A stretch of DNA of 64,000 nt from DASUAS01 sp963819475 (GCA_963819475.1 CAWFWE010000008.1:124001-188000); one strand, 5' to 3'; counted from the first letter of the stretch, positions 49,418 to 58,228 are shown. Notes: generated by a model not told the origin, from the letters alone. Made by a program: numbers and translations.

Positions 49418-51397
49418 ATGACGTCTGGCATCGTGGTCGAGCTCGACACCGGGGCACTGCTGTTCTACGGCATCCCGTTCATCATCGTCGTCGGCTGGTT
49501 CAGCAGCCGTCTCCTCGGCGTGCACCGGGGTTGGGGACGGTCCTTCGTCGCCGGCCTCTTCGGCTGGATCTTCGGCGTCACCATCGCCGCGTTCATCCAG
49601 GACCAGAACGTCAAGACCACCGAGCAGCTGAACGACGTGTTGCTGCTCGCGTTGTTCTTCGGGGTCCTCATCTCGATGTTCGTCGGGCTGATCCTCGACG
49701 TCATCCTGAAGCCGCGCGTCGCGAAGCATCACCGGTTCCGGTGGCTCCTGCACCCGATCGGGACCATCAAGCGGAAGCTCGCGCCGCTGGGGCGTTCCCG
49801 CGAGATCCTGCGCTACGCGCGGAAGCGAGGCCTCACGCACTACGCGTCGGCGTCGAAGCTGGCGACACCGGAGTTCGCCCGCCGCCTGCGCCTCACGCTG
49901 GAGGACTGCGGCGGGATGTTCGTGAAGTTCGGACAGATCGCCTCCACCCGCACCGACCTCCTCCCCGAGGTGCTCACCACCGAGCTCGCGACGCTGCAGT
50001 CGTCGGCCCGCCCGGTTCCCGCCGACGAGATCCGGGAGGTCATCGAGCGTGAGCTCGGTGCCACCGTGGAGGAGGAGTTCGAGTCCTTCGACTTCGAGCC
50101 GTTGGCCGCCGCGTCGATCGGTCAGACCCACCGGGCGGTGCTGAAGACGGGCGAACGGGTGGTGGTGAAGGTGCAGCGGCCCGGCATCGAGGACATCGTG
50201 CACCGCGACGCCGCCGTGCTCCGTCTCGCGGCGGGGGTCATCGACCGGCGGGTGGAGGCGGCGCGGCAGCTCGGCATCAAGCGTCTCGCCGAGGAGCTCA
50301 TCACGTCGCTGGAGCGCGAGCTCGACTACAGCGCCGAAGCGTCGAGCGGCGTCGCCTTCCTGGACCACCTCGAGGGCAAGGAGGGCATCGCCGCCCCGAT
50401 CGTCTACCAGTCGTTGTCGACCCGTCGCGTCCTGGTGATGGAGGAGATCGACGGCGTCACCGTCGCCGATCACGAGGCGGTGGAGGCGGCGCCACCGTCG
50501 GCCGACGTCCTGGCGACCCGCCTGCTGCAGTCGTTCCTCGACCAGGTGCTGCGCGACGGCCTGTACCACGCCGACCCGCACCCCGGGAACATCTTCGTCG
50601 ACCCCGTCGGCACGCTCTGGTTCCTCGACTTCGGAGCGGTGGGGCGCCTCAGCCCGATCGTCCTCGAATCGCTCCAGGAGATGGCGATCGGCTTCCAGCT
50701 CAACGACCCCGTGGTGCTCGCACGCGCGAGCGTCCATCTGGCCGGGAGCGACGAGGGCGGTGACAGCCGCGCGCTCGAAGCCGACATCGGCCTCGTGCTC
50801 AGTGAGGGCCTCGGCTCGGGCAGCTTCGACCCGGCGGCGATGAGCATGATGCTCGACATCATGAACCGCCACGGGCTCGAAGTTCCGGGCGCGATGACCG
50901 TGCTCTCGCGGGCGCTGCTCACGCTCGAAGGGACGCTGCGGACCATCAACCCCTCGTTCAACATCGCGAACGAGGCGACGGCGCTGCTGCCCGAGCTCGC
51001 CGGGCAGCAGTCCGAGATGTTGCAGCAGCAGTTGGAGAAGGAGGTCGTGCGCGCGTTGCCGTCGTTGCGGACCCTTCCGGGACACCTGGAGGCCGTCGCC
51101 ACCCAGCTGCGCAGCGGACGCCTCACCACGCGGATCGAGCGGTTCTCGGGGCATGACCGCGCAGTCGTGGACGCCTGGATCGACCGGACCACGTTCGCGG
51201 CGGTCGGCGTCATCGGGCTGCTCAGCGCCGCGCTGCTGCTGATCGCGGCGGCGATCGTCGGCAAGAGCGACGACGACTTCCAGTCGACGTTGCAGGTCTT
51301 CGGCTTCTTCGGGATCGTCGTCACCGCGGTGATCCAGATGCGAGTCGTGGCGCAGATCCTGCGCCGTGACGACGGCGGGACCAACCGGCGGGTCTGA
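49418..51397 (+). CDS. ABC1/UbiB-family atypical kinase with membrane segments
   Basis: A 659-residue protein. Two or three N-terminal membrane spans (about residues 10-95) precede a UbiB-like kinase with the family's KxGQ motif in FVKFGQIASTRTDLLPEVL, Ala-rich loop LAAASIGQTHRA, catalytic Lys in VVVKVQRPGIEDIVHRD, DPHPGNIFVDP and LDFGAVG. Two C-terminal spans end the protein. UbiB proteins bind ATP and support isoprenoid quinone/lipid metabolism; kinase activity on lipids is not settled. ATG at 49418, 30 bases after the previous gene. Confidence 0.88.
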   Translation: MTSGIVVELDTGALLFYGIPFIIVVGWFSSRLLGVHRGWGRSFVAGLFGWIFGVTIAAFIQDQNVKTTEQLNDVLLLALFFGVLISMFVGLILDVILKPRVAKHHRFRWLLHPIGTIKRKLAPLGRSREILRYARKRGLTHYASASKLATPEFARRLRLTLEDCGGMFVKFGQIASTRTDLLPEVLTTELATLQSSARPVPADEIREVIERELGATVEEEFESFDFEPLAAASIGQTHRAVLKTGERVVVKVQRPGIEDIVHRDAAVLRLAAGVIDRRVEAARQLGIKRLAEELITSLERELDYSAEASSGVAFLDHLEGKEGIAAPIVYQSLSTRRVLVMEEIDGVTVADHEAVEAAPPSADVLATRLLQSFLDQVLRDGLYHADPHPGNIFVDPVGTLWFLDFGAVGRLSPIVLESLQEMAIGFQLNDPVVLARASVHLAGSDEGGDSRALEADIGLVLSEGLGSGSFDPAAMSMMLDIMNRHGLEVPGAMTVLSRALLTLEGTLRTINPSFNIANEATALLPELAGQQSEMLQQQLEKEVVRALPSLRTLPGHLEAVATQLRSGRLTTRIERFSGHDRAVVDAWIDRTTFAAVGVIGLLSAALLLIAAAIVGKSDDDFQSTLQVFGFFGIVVTAVIQMRVVAQILRRDDGGTNRRV

Positions 51398-51458
51398 GCG
51401 AGCGGTTCGCCGGCGCGGCGACGGTTGCCGTGGCCGTCGTTCGGGTATTTCCCCCCGG

Positions 51459-51875
51459 ATGGAAACCAAAGAGCTCATCGAACTCCTGAACGACGACCTC
51501 GAGACCGAGTTCCAGTCGATCGTGCAGTACGTGCGGCACGTCGCCACGATCAGCGGCGCCGAGTTCACGAGCACGGTCGACGAGCTCAAGGTGCACCTTG
51601 GGCAGGAGCTGCAGCACGCGACGGCGCTCGCCGAGCAGGTGACCTTCCTCGGTGGTGAGCCGAGCACGCGGGTGCCCGGCGTCGCCACCGCCACCGACCC
51701 ACGGGACGCGCTGGAGGCCGACCTCGCGCTGGAGACGCAGCAGCTCCAGCGCTACCGCGAGCGGGTGCAGCAGGCGACCGACCTCGGTCTCGCCGACGTC
51801 GCCGAGGCGCTGCGCCCGCTGCTCACCCAGACCCAGGAGCACGTGCGCGACCTCACCGCCGCGTTGGGGCGGTAG
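51459..51875 (+). CDS. Ferritin-like (bacterioferritin/Dps-type) protein
   Basis: A 138-residue four-helix protein, METKELIELLNDDLETEFQS then IVQYVRHVATISG, LKVHLGQELQHATALAEQ and LALETQQLQRYRERVQQATD. Glu and His residues spaced as in ExxH (HLGQELQHA) suggest a di-iron site. It may be a ferritin-like DUF892/bacterioferritin relative for iron storage or oxidative-stress protection. ATG at 51459. Convergent with the SpoIIE-type phosphatase. Confidence 0.75.
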   Translation: METKELIELLNDDLETEFQSIVQYVRHVATISGAEFTSTVDELKVHLGQELQHATALAEQVTFLGGEPSTRVPGVATATDPRDALEADLALETQQLQRYRERVQQATDLGLADVAEALRPLLTQTQEHVRDLTAALGR

Positions 51876-51885
51876 CGGCGCCCCT

Positions 51886-53070
51886 TCAGTCCCCGGTGCG
51901 GGTGAGGATGAGCAGGCACAGGTCGTCCTCGCGGGACCCGATGCACGACGCGATGACGGCGTCCCGGGTCGCCACCACGTCGTCCGACAATGCCGCGCGC
52001 GCCGAGCGGGCCAGCCGCTCCAGGCCGTCGTCGAGGTGCTCGCCCCGGCGTTCGACCAGGCCGTCGGTGTAGAGCAGTACGGTCGTACCGACGGGGAGGC
52101 CGACCGCGGCGGTGCGGGCCGCACCGTCGCTCGCGACGCCGAGGGGCGGGCGTACGTCGAGGTCGATGAACGCCGAGGAGCCGTCCCGCAGGACCAACGG
52201 TGGCACGTGCCCCGCCGAGGCCAGCTCGAGGGTGTGGCGCTCGGTGTCGAGCAGGCCGACGAGGGCGGTGACGATCTCGTCGCCGCGCCGGAGGTGGCGG
52301 AAGAAGTTGTCGAGCCGGGTCACGACCGAACCCGGCTCGGGGTCCTCGCACGCGAACGCGCGCGCGGCGTGGCGCATCTTCGCCATCGTGCGCCCCGCGA
52401 GCACGCCGTGGCCGCTTACGTCACCGACGCTCAGGAGCACCTGACGCTCGTTGACCGCGAACGCGTCGTACCAATCGCCCCCGATGTTGTGCTCGCTCTC
52501 CGCCGCCATGTAGCGACCGGCGAGGCGGTACCCGGGAACGTCGGGGAAGTCGGCCGGCACCAGCGTCTCCTGCAGCACCTGGATCGCGCTGCGTGCGTGC
52601 TCGGTGCGCAGACGTACCGCTTCCGCGATGGCCGCCTCCGACGCCTTGCGCTGGTCGATGTCCATGCCGATGCCGACCATCGCGACCGGTGCTCCCTCGG
52701 CGTCGTGGATGACCCGCCCGCGCCCCTCGAGCCAGTGGACCTCGCCGTTCGGCCAGACCACGCGGTGCTCGTACCGGAGGTCCTCGCCGGCCAGCAACGC
52801 CGCCTCGATGCGCCGGCGGGCGGCGTCGACGTCGTTCGGGTGCACCAAACGGAGGAACGCGTCGAAGGTCCCGGGAAAGGTGCCGGGCGCGAGGCCGTAC
52901 CGCGCCTCCATCGGCTCGTCCCACGTCACCTTCGCCGACGCGACGTCCCAGGCCCACGTGCCCATGGCGCCCGCCTCCAGCGCCAGCCGCAGGCGCTCGT
53001 CGTCGAGCGTCGGGCGACGCAGGTGCGCGGGTTCGCCGGACGCGCCCGACGGCATCTCGTTCACGGCCAT
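51886..53070 (-). CDS. PAS domain protein with PP2C (SpoIIE/RsbU-type) phosphatase
   Basis: A 394-residue soluble protein. PAS domain at about residues 25-140 (RLALEAGAMGTWAWDVASAK, RYEHRVVWPNGEVHWLEGRG, a PAC-like VGIGMDIDQR), then a linker helix, then SpoIIE-type PP2C with IGGDWYDAF and VGDVSGHGVLAG metal sites and a LLYTDGLVERRGE signature. ATG at 53070. It would dephosphorylate an anti-anti-sigma factor, such as the STAS protein at 56225, in response to the PAS signal. Confidence 0.9.
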   Translation of the reverse strand: MAVNEMPSGASGEPAHLRRPTLDDERLRLALEAGAMGTWAWDVASAKVTWDEPMEARYGLAPGTFPGTFDAFLRLVHPNDVDAARRRIEAALLAGEDLRYEHRVVWPNGEVHWLEGRGRVIHDAEGAPVAMVGIGMDIDQRKASEAAIAEAVRLRTEHARSAIQVLQETLVPADFPDVPGYRLAGRYMAAESEHNIGGDWYDAFAVNERQVLLSVGDVSGHGVLAGRTMAKMRHAARAFACEDPEPGSVVTRLDNFFRHLRRGDEIVTALVGLLDTERHTLELASAGHVPPLVLRDGSSAFIDLDVRPPLGVASDGAARTAAVGLPVGTTVLLYTDGLVERRGEHLDDGLERLARSARAALSDDVVATRDAVIASCIGSREDDLCLLILTRTGD

Positions 53071-53142
53071 CTGCACTCCCAGCCTACCGGCGGTCCGACA
53101 GGTACCTTCCACCCCCACACCCAGCACGGGAGGCAGCAGGAG

Positions 53143-53655
53143 ATGTCGGCGTACGACCCGGCGCGATGGTCCGACTTCGCACTCGCGCAGCTGGGCGCTT
53201 CCGCCGCCCTGCTCGGACTGGTGTTCGTCGGGCTCTCGATCAACCTGCGCGACGTCATCGGCTCGCGCCAGCTCGTGAATCGCGCCGCCGAGGCGGTGAT
53301 CGGGCTCGCGGCGGTCCTGGTCACCGCGACCGCGGTGCTGATCCCCGACCAGTCGCGCGGCGTGCTGTGCGCCGAGCTGCTCGTGATCGCCGGGTCGACG
53401 TTCGGGGTGAACGTCAACCTGCAGCGCGGCGCGAGCAGCCAGACCGTCGACCCTGAGGGTCACGGCCCGCCGCGAGCCTCGATCGTCCTTCGCCGCCTGC
53501 TCGGTCTCGGCGCACCGGTCCTGCTCGCGGTGGCCGGGATCTCCCTCGCCGCGGAAGCCGGGGGCGGGTTGTACTGGCGGCCGGCGGCGATCGTCGTCGC
53601 CTTCGTCGGCGCGCTGACCAACGCCTGGGTGTTGCTCATCGAGATCCTGCGGTGA
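53143..53655 (+). CDS. Small polytopic membrane protein
   Basis: A 170-residue protein with about four or five hydrophobic spans (FALAQLGASAALLGLVFVGL, AAEAVIGLAAVLVTATAVLI, LLGLGAPVLLAVAGISLAA, PAAIVVAFVGALTNAWVLLI). ATG at 53143 has GCAGGAG upstream. Its stop overlaps the GTG of the acetyltransferase-like gene. I do not recognise its function; similar four-span proteins are common near stress genes. Confidence 0.7.
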   Translation: MSAYDPARWSDFALAQLGASAALLGLVFVGLSINLRDVIGSRQLVNRAAEAVIGLAAVLVTATAVLIPDQSRGVLCAELLVIAGSTFGVNVNLQRGASSQTVDPEGHGPPRASIVLRRLLGLGAPVLLAVAGISLAAEAGGGLYWRPAAIVVAFVGALTNAWVLLIEILR

Positions 53656-53916
53656 AGAACCGCGACGATTCCCGGCCTCGCGTGAGCGGTACGTCCGACC
53701 GATGACCGGATCGCCGACTACGTCGTCCGCGACGGCCGAGTGGTGTTCCCGCACACCGAGATCCTCCCCAGCCATCGGGAACGAGGCCTCGCCGCGCAGC
53801 TCGTACGGTACGCGCTCGACGACGTGCGCCGCTCGGGACGACCGGTCGTGGCGACCTGTTGGTACGTCGCCGACTTCATCGACGAGCATCCCGAGTACCG
53901 CGACCTCGTCGCGTGA
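53652..53916 (+). pseudogene. GNAT (YjdJ-type) acetyltransferase, N-terminus not open in one frame
   Basis: The C-terminal two thirds (DDRIADYVVRDGRVVFPHTE, PSHRERGLAAQLVRYALDDV, WYVADFIDEHPEYRDLVA) match small GNAT acetyltransferases, including the acetyl-CoA loop HRERGLAAQ. Between the GTG at 53652 and about 53700 no single frame is open: one frame meets TGA, another breaks before RERYV. A frameshift or two is required. The reading frame ends at 53916, overlapping the next GTG by 4 bases. Confidence 0.55.
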
Positions 53917-55694
53917 TCAGGTCGACGTTCCCCGACGGCTCCGGCCCGCTACCGTGCGACGCAGTGAGCGAGGTGCGGGTGGGCGCTGACGGCACCGAGT
54001 CGATTTCGTCGGCGCCGGATGGATCCCGGGCCCGCGCGCTGGCGGGCGGCTCGCACGCGCCGCGACACGTGCACGCGCTCACGGTGTGGATCGTCCTCGG
54101 GGTCCTCGTCGGCACCGCGGTGCTCGTGGCCGTCACCTTCGTGGTGCACGACAACAACGAGGACCGCCTGCTCCGGCAGCGCGCGCACGAGGTGGCGGCG
54201 GTCGCGGCGGGCGGCGTGGCCAACCTCCAATCGCCGCTCGCGTCGGGCGCGGTGCTGGCCGAGATCACCAACGGGTCACCCACGCCGTTCCTGACCCTCA
54301 TGACCCCGATCGTCGAGACGGGCCAGCCGTTCGTCTCCGCCTCCCTGTGGCCGAAGGGCACTGCGACCTCGGCGCCGATCGTCGTCGCCGGCACGGCGCC
54401 GCTGCTCGCGGACGAAGGCCCGGAGACCGTGCGTTCGTTCCTCGACGGCGCGACGCGGCGGTCGACCTTCTCGGTCCGGTCGCTGCTCGACCAGCGTCAG
54501 CGACGCCTGGGCTACGCGTTCGCGGCGGGGCCCGGCTCGCGCTACGTCGTGTACGGCGAGGCGAGCCTGCCTGCGCACCGGAGGGCGCGGATCGCGTCCG
54601 ATTCTGCGTTCTCCGACCTCGACTACGCGATCTACCTCGGCCGCCACCAGCGCCCGGGCGCGCTGCTGGCGTCGAACTCGGGGCACGGTGTGCCCGGCAG
54701 CGCGCGGCAGGCGTCGTCGGTGGTGCCGTTCGGCGACAACCACCTGTTGTTGGTGGTGTCACCCCGCTCCGAGCTCGGCGGCGGCCTGCTGGCCGCGTTG
54801 CCCTGGATCCTCCTCGGGCTGGGCCTCGTCGTCGCCGTGGTCGCCGGGGTGCTGACCGAGTACCTGATCCGGCGGCGCGAGCACGCCGAGGACCTCGCGT
54901 CGCGGCTCGAGACCGTCGCCGACGAGAACCGCCGCCTCTATAAAGAGCAACGCGAGGTCGCGGAGACGCTGCAGCGCAGCCTCCTGCCGCAGGAGCTCCC
55001 GACCGTCGCCGGCCTGGAGGTCGCGGCGCGTTACGAAGCAGGCGTGGCCGGGACCGAGGTCGGCGGTGACTGGTACGACCTCCTGCCGCTCTCGTCGCGG
55101 CGGCTGCTGTTCTCCGTCGGCGACGTGTCCGGGCGCGGGATCGAGGCCGCGGCCACCATGGCCTCCTTGCGCTACTCGATGCGCGCGTACGCGCTCGAGG
55201 GCACGGCGCCGGCCGACATCCTCTACAAGCTGAGCCTCCTGATGAATGTCGCCCGCAACGAGCTGTTCGCCACGGTCGTGTGCGGTCTCATCGACGTCGA
55301 CGACGCGACGATGACGGTGGCGCGGGCCGGACACCCCGACGTGCTGGTCGTCGAGCGGTCGGGGAGCCGCTTCCTCGACGCCCCGCTGGGACCTGCGATC
55401 GGTCTCTTCCGTGGGCGTCAATACGAGTCGATGACCGTCGCCCTGACCGAGGGCACGACGTTCGTGGCGTTCACCGACGGGCTCGTCGAACGCCGCAACG
55501 AGCACCTCGACGTCGGGCTCGAACGCCTGCGCGCCGCGAGCAGCCCGGGTACGGACCTCGGTGCGCTGGTCGACGAACTGTTCGAGCGGGTCGCCCCCGA
55601 CAGCGCTGACGACATCGCGGTGCTCGCACTGCACTGGAGGGGGCGGACGGCGAGCTCGGCGACCGACGTCAGCGGCGCGGATCAGGCGTCATGA
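53913..55694 (+). CDS. Membrane sensor protein with PP2C (SpoIIE/RsbU-type) phosphatase
   Basis: About 593 residues from GTG 53913, or 576 from GTG 53964. A first membrane span (HALTVWIVLGVLVGTAVLVA) and a second (LLAALPWILLGLGLVVAVVA) bracket an extracytoplasmic sensor of about 200 residues. A helix (EDLASRLETVADENRRLYKE) leads into the PP2C domain with GGDWYDLLPLSSRR, VGDVSGRGIEAAATM and FTDGLVERRNE. It likely senses an external cue and dephosphorylates a STAS protein. It is the second SpoIIE-type phosphatase in 4 kb. Confidence 0.88.
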   Translation: MIRSTFPDGSGPLPCDAVSEVRVGADGTESISSAPDGSRARALAGGSHAPRHVHALTVWIVLGVLVGTAVLVAVTFVVHDNNEDRLLRQRAHEVAAVAAGGVANLQSPLASGAVLAEITNGSPTPFLTLMTPIVETGQPFVSASLWPKGTATSAPIVVAGTAPLLADEGPETVRSFLDGATRRSTFSVRSLLDQRQRRLGYAFAAGPGSRYVVYGEASLPAHRRARIASDSAFSDLDYAIYLGRHQRPGALLASNSGHGVPGSARQASSVVPFGDNHLLLVVSPRSELGGGLLAALPWILLGLGLVVAVVAGVLTEYLIRRREHAEDLASRLETVADENRRLYKEQREVAETLQRSLLPQELPTVAGLEVAARYEAGVAGTEVGGDWYDLLPLSSRRLLFSVGDVSGRGIEAAATMASLRYSMRAYALEGTAPADILYKLSLLMNVARNELFATVVCGLIDVDDATMTVARAGHPDVLVVERSGSRFLDAPLGPAIGLFRGRQYESMTVALTEGTTFVAFTDGLVERRNEHLDVGLERLRAASSPGTDLGALVDELFERVAPDSADDIAVLALHWRGRTASSATDVSGADQAS

Positions 55695-55804
55695 GCGTCA
55701 TGAGCAGCAGGAGGACCGGAACGGGGGTTTCCGAGGTGGCGGAAGTGGGCAGCTACGGGAGGATCCGCGAGCTGGGAAGGTCGCGCGGGCGGAACCGACA
55801 CTGA
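55691..55804 (+). CDS. Possible 37-residue ORF bridging two regulator genes
   Basis: ATG at 55691 overlaps the phosphatase stop (ATGA), and its TGA at 55802-55804 overlaps the ATG of the HATPase gene (TGATG). It reads MSVMSSRRTGTGVSEVAEVG then an Arg-rich end, GRSRGRNRH. Perfect coupling on both sides is suggestive, but GC-rich DNA gives many such frames. No family recognised. Confidence 0.3.
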   Translation: MSVMSSRRTGTGVSEVAEVGSYGRIRELGRSRGRNRH

Positions 55805-56202
55805 TGGAAATCATCGAAACCCACCTCCCCAGCTCCACCGAGTCCCCGCTGCTGGCGCGCGCCTTCCTCCGGGCGACGCTGGAGACCTGGAAGCTCGACG
55901 GCTTCGGGGAGATCACCGAGCTGCTCGCCAGTGAGCTCGTCTCCAACGTCGTCGTGCACGTGGGGACACCGATGACCCTGCGCATCACCCGGCACCCCTC
56001 GGCCATCAGGGTCGACGTCGAGGATCCGAGCAGTGTCCTTCCCGAGCTGCGCCACCCGGGCATCGACGAGGAGCACGGTCGCGGCGTGCTGTTCGTGAGC
56101 GAGCTCGCCACCGACTGGGGCGCCGAACGGACCGAGGGCGGCAAGACCGTATGGTTCGAGATCGACACGTCCACCGCCACCGCCGAGGCGCACGACAGCT
56201 GA
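55804..56202 (+). CDS. HATPase_c_2-type anti-sigma/regulatory ATP-binding protein
   Basis: A 132-residue GHKL-fold protein. N box ELLASELVSNVVVHVGTP, D/G region IRVDVEDPSSVLPEL and G-rich lid DEEHGRGVLFVSELATDWG. Such proteins (RsbW/SpoIIAB-like) bind a sigma factor or anti-anti-sigma partner and phosphorylate it. With the SpoIIE phosphatases and the STAS protein at 56225 it makes a partner-switching set. ATG at 55804. Confidence 0.85.
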   Translation: MEIIETHLPSSTESPLLARAFLRATLETWKLDGFGEITELLASELVSNVVVHVGTPMTLRITRHPSAIRVDVEDPSSVLPELRHPGIDEEHGRGVLFVSELATDWGAERTEGGKTVWFEIDTSTATAEAHDS

Positions 56203-56224
56203 CCCGGCGGTCCGGCCGGACCGG

Positions 56225-56524
56225 TCAGTCGTCGATCCAGTCCTCGAGGCCGGTGATCTCGAGCGCGCGCCGGGGGACGTCGGCCGGACGCTGGATGCGC
56301 AGGTCGCCATGGTCGTCGCGTAGCCGCTGCGCGGCGCCGGCGAGCACGCCGATGCAGCTCGAGTCGAGGAACGTCACGTCCTCGAGATCGACGACGACGG
56401 CACCGGACACGTCCGAGAGCACGTCGCGCAACGCGTCGCGGCACGCGAGATCGAGCTCGCCACGCGCGACCACCACGGTCGTCGCGCCGTCGACCGATAT
56501 GGAGAACTGCGCCGGCGTGGACAT
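56225..56524 (-). CDS. STAS-domain anti-anti-sigma factor
   Basis: A 99-residue STAS protein: ISVDGATTVVVARGELDLAC, VVDLEDVTFLDSSCIGVLAG with the phosphorylatable Ser in DSS, and LRIQRPADVPRRALEITGL. Typical RsbV/SpoIIAA-like. ATG at 56524. Convergent with the HATPase gene. Expected to be phosphorylated by an HATPase anti-sigma protein and dephosphorylated by a SpoIIE phosphatase. Confidence 0.9.
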   Translation of the reverse strand: MSTPAQFSISVDGATTVVVARGELDLACRDALRDVLSDVSGAVVVDLEDVTFLDSSCIGVLAGAAQRLRDDHGDLRIQRPADVPRRALEITGLEDWIDD

Positions 56525-56613
56525 GGGTTCGATCTTCCGAGGTGTTGCCCGGATCAGGCCGCGCTCCGACCGCGGGCCGGAGCGCGCCGAGAATCTATCG
56601 CACCACGTGGCTC

Positions 56614-57327
56614 TCAGGTGTGGAGGCAGTACACCGCGTAGGCGGTCTTGATGACCGGGAGCGCCACGTTACGCACGGGGATGCCGCCCGGGGTCACACC
56701 CTTCTCGGCCCCGTTGTGCGCGTGCCCGTGGATGATGAGATCGGCGCCGGCGGCGTCGATGGCTTCGCCCAACAGGTAGCTGCCGAGGAACGGGTAGATC
56801 TCGAGGCGTTCGCCACCGAGCGTGTCCTTCACCGGCGCGAAGTGGGTGAGCGCGACGCACACGTCGGCGCGCAACGACACGAGGGCGCGGTGCAGGTCAT
56901 CGGCGAGGGCCCGCGTGTGCCGGACGAACGCCTTCATCTCGGGCTCCCCGAAGTCGCTGCCGCACGCGCCCGCGAAGCCGCCGCCGAAGCCCTTGGTGCC
57001 GGCGACGCCGAGCGTCTCGCCGCCGATGTCGACGACACCGGCATCTCCTTCGAGTACGCGGACATCCGCGTCGTCGAGCAGCTTGACGAGGGACTCGACG
57101 CGGTCGGACTGGAAGTCGTGATTGCCGAGCACCGCGAACTGCGGCACCGTCACGCCCTGCAGCTCGTCGAGCAGGGCACGGAGCTCGTCTTCGGTCCCGA
57201 CGCGCGTGAGGTCGCCCGCGAGCAGGAGCACGTCGGCGACCTCCGGGAGACGATCGAACGCGTTGCGGAGCGTGCCGCGGGCGTCCGCGGACATGTGCAC
57301 GTCGCCGACCGCGGCCACCCGGATCAC
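56614..57327 (-). CDS. Calcineurin-like metallophosphoesterase
   Basis: A 237-residue two-metal phosphoesterase with all five motifs: VGDVHMSADA (GDxH), LLAGDLTRVG (GDxx), VLGNHDFQSDR (GNHD), ALTHFAPVKD and IIHGHAHNGAEKG (GHxH). GTG at 57327 overlaps the stop of the BON-domain gene. Substrate (cyclic nucleotide, phosphoester) is unknown. Confidence 0.9.
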   Translation of the reverse strand: MIRVAAVGDVHMSADARGTLRNAFDRLPEVADVLLLAGDLTRVGTEDELRALLDELQGVTVPQFAVLGNHDFQSDRVESLVKLLDDADVRVLEGDAGVVDIGGETLGVAGTKGFGGGFAGACGSDFGEPEMKAFVRHTRALADDLHRALVSLRADVCVALTHFAPVKDTLGGERLEIYPFLGSYLLGEAIDAAGADLIIHGHAHNGAEKGVTPGGIPVRNVALPVIKTAYAVYCLHT

Positions 57328-57599
57328 GAGATCTCCTCGCGTGCGGAGGGCGCGTCGACCAGGAGGACGTCGAGTTGGTTGTGGATGGTGAGGTCGGGAA
57401 CCTCGCCCCGCACGACGTCCTCGACTGCCGTGCGGCGGGGATCGGACGACACCGTGCCGGTGAGGAACAGATCGGACCCCACGATCCGCACCTGGATGTC
57501 GAGTGCAGCGACGCGGTTGTCGTGCGCGAGCGCGTCGCGAACCCGGGCGACGACGTACTGCATCGGCACACGGTCGTCGGGCGGGCGGGGCTCGTTCAT
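57324..57599 (-). CDS. BON-domain protein
   Basis: A 91-residue protein consisting mainly of one BON domain (YVVARVRDALAHDNRVAALD, VRIVGSDLFLTGTVSSDPRR). No signal peptide is seen, so it is probably cytoplasmic. BON modules bind phospholipid or other ligands. ATG at 57599 overlaps the stop of the nucleotidyltransferase gene, and the stop overlaps the phosphoesterase start. Function unknown. Confidence 0.8.
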   Translation of the reverse strand: MNEPRPPDDRVPMQYVVARVRDALAHDNRVAALDIQVRIVGSDLFLTGTVSSDPRRTAVEDVVRGEVPDLTIHNQLDVLLVDAPSAREEIS

Positions 57600-58204
57600 C
57601 GGGCGGCGACGGTGTCGGTGCTCGGCGCGACCCCGAGCTCGTCGAGCATGAACAGGAACGTCCGGGCGAACGGCGAATCGCTCGTGCGCGCCCGCACCGA
57701 GGCCCAGTCGACCTGTTCGCGGATCGCTCGCGCCCACTCCAGGGGCGGCGCGAAGTCGAGGTTGTGCTCGGTAAGGGCCAGGAGCTTGCTGACCAGGAGG
57801 TCGTCGAGGGGCACGACGAGCATGTCGACCGCAGCGACGTTGACCAGGTCGCAGCGGTCGAGGAAGGCGTCGTCGACGAGGACCCCCTTGGGGGAGAAGA
57901 TGAGGTCGATCAGCACGTCGCCGTGCCAGGCCTTGACCAGCCAGCCCTCGGGCGGCGACGCGACGGGGAGCCCTGCATCGCGGAGAGTGCTGAGCGTGAG
58001 CTCGGCGTCTTGCGCGCGGATCATGAGGTCGATGTCGTGCTCGGTCGGCGGACCGCCATGCGCCCACGCGGCCAGCCCGCCCGCGAGCACGAAGGGGATC
58101 TTCGCCTCGCGCAGTGCGGCGGCCGCGACCTTCAACGACTCGAGGAGCTCGGTCGATTGCTCGGAGGGCATCTCTTCGGGGTACCCGGGCGGCGCCGTCG
58201 TCAT
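57596..58204 (-). CDS. Nucleotidyltransferase-fold protein
   Basis: A 202-residue protein. The segment PFVLAGGLAAWAHGGPPTEH with HDIDLMIRA holds the GGxxA and DxD metal-binding pattern of nucleotidyltransferase-fold proteins (MNT/AbiEii-like). DVLIDLIFSPKG follows. It might be a toxin-like or orphan nucleotidyltransferase. No antitoxin-like gene is seen beside it; the BON protein overlaps its stop. ATG at 58204. Confidence 0.7.
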   Translation of the reverse strand: MTTAPPGYPEEMPSEQSTELLESLKVAAAALREAKIPFVLAGGLAAWAHGGPPTEHDIDLMIRAQDAELTLSTLRDAGLPVASPPEGWLVKAWHGDVLIDLIFSPKGVLVDDAFLDRCDLVNVAAVDMLVVPLDDLLVSKLLALTEHNLDFAPPLEWARAIREQVDWASVRARTSDSPFARTFLFMLDELGVAPSTDTVAAR

Positions 58205-58228
58205 GCCCGGCGCGCGAGTGGCGCCGGC

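Noticed and set aside
47927..51694. A 1255-codon minus-strand open frame covering the ABC1 kinase and other genes
   Set aside because: Only its first-strand end (47927-48685) is a real enoyl-CoA hydratase. The rest is antisense to well-supported genes and reads as low-complexity Arg/Glu/Pro-rich sequence typical of GC-rich DNA.
57596..58204. Nucleotidyltransferase as part of a toxin-antitoxin system
   Set aside because: No HEPN or antitoxin-like partner; the overlapping BON-domain protein does not resemble one.
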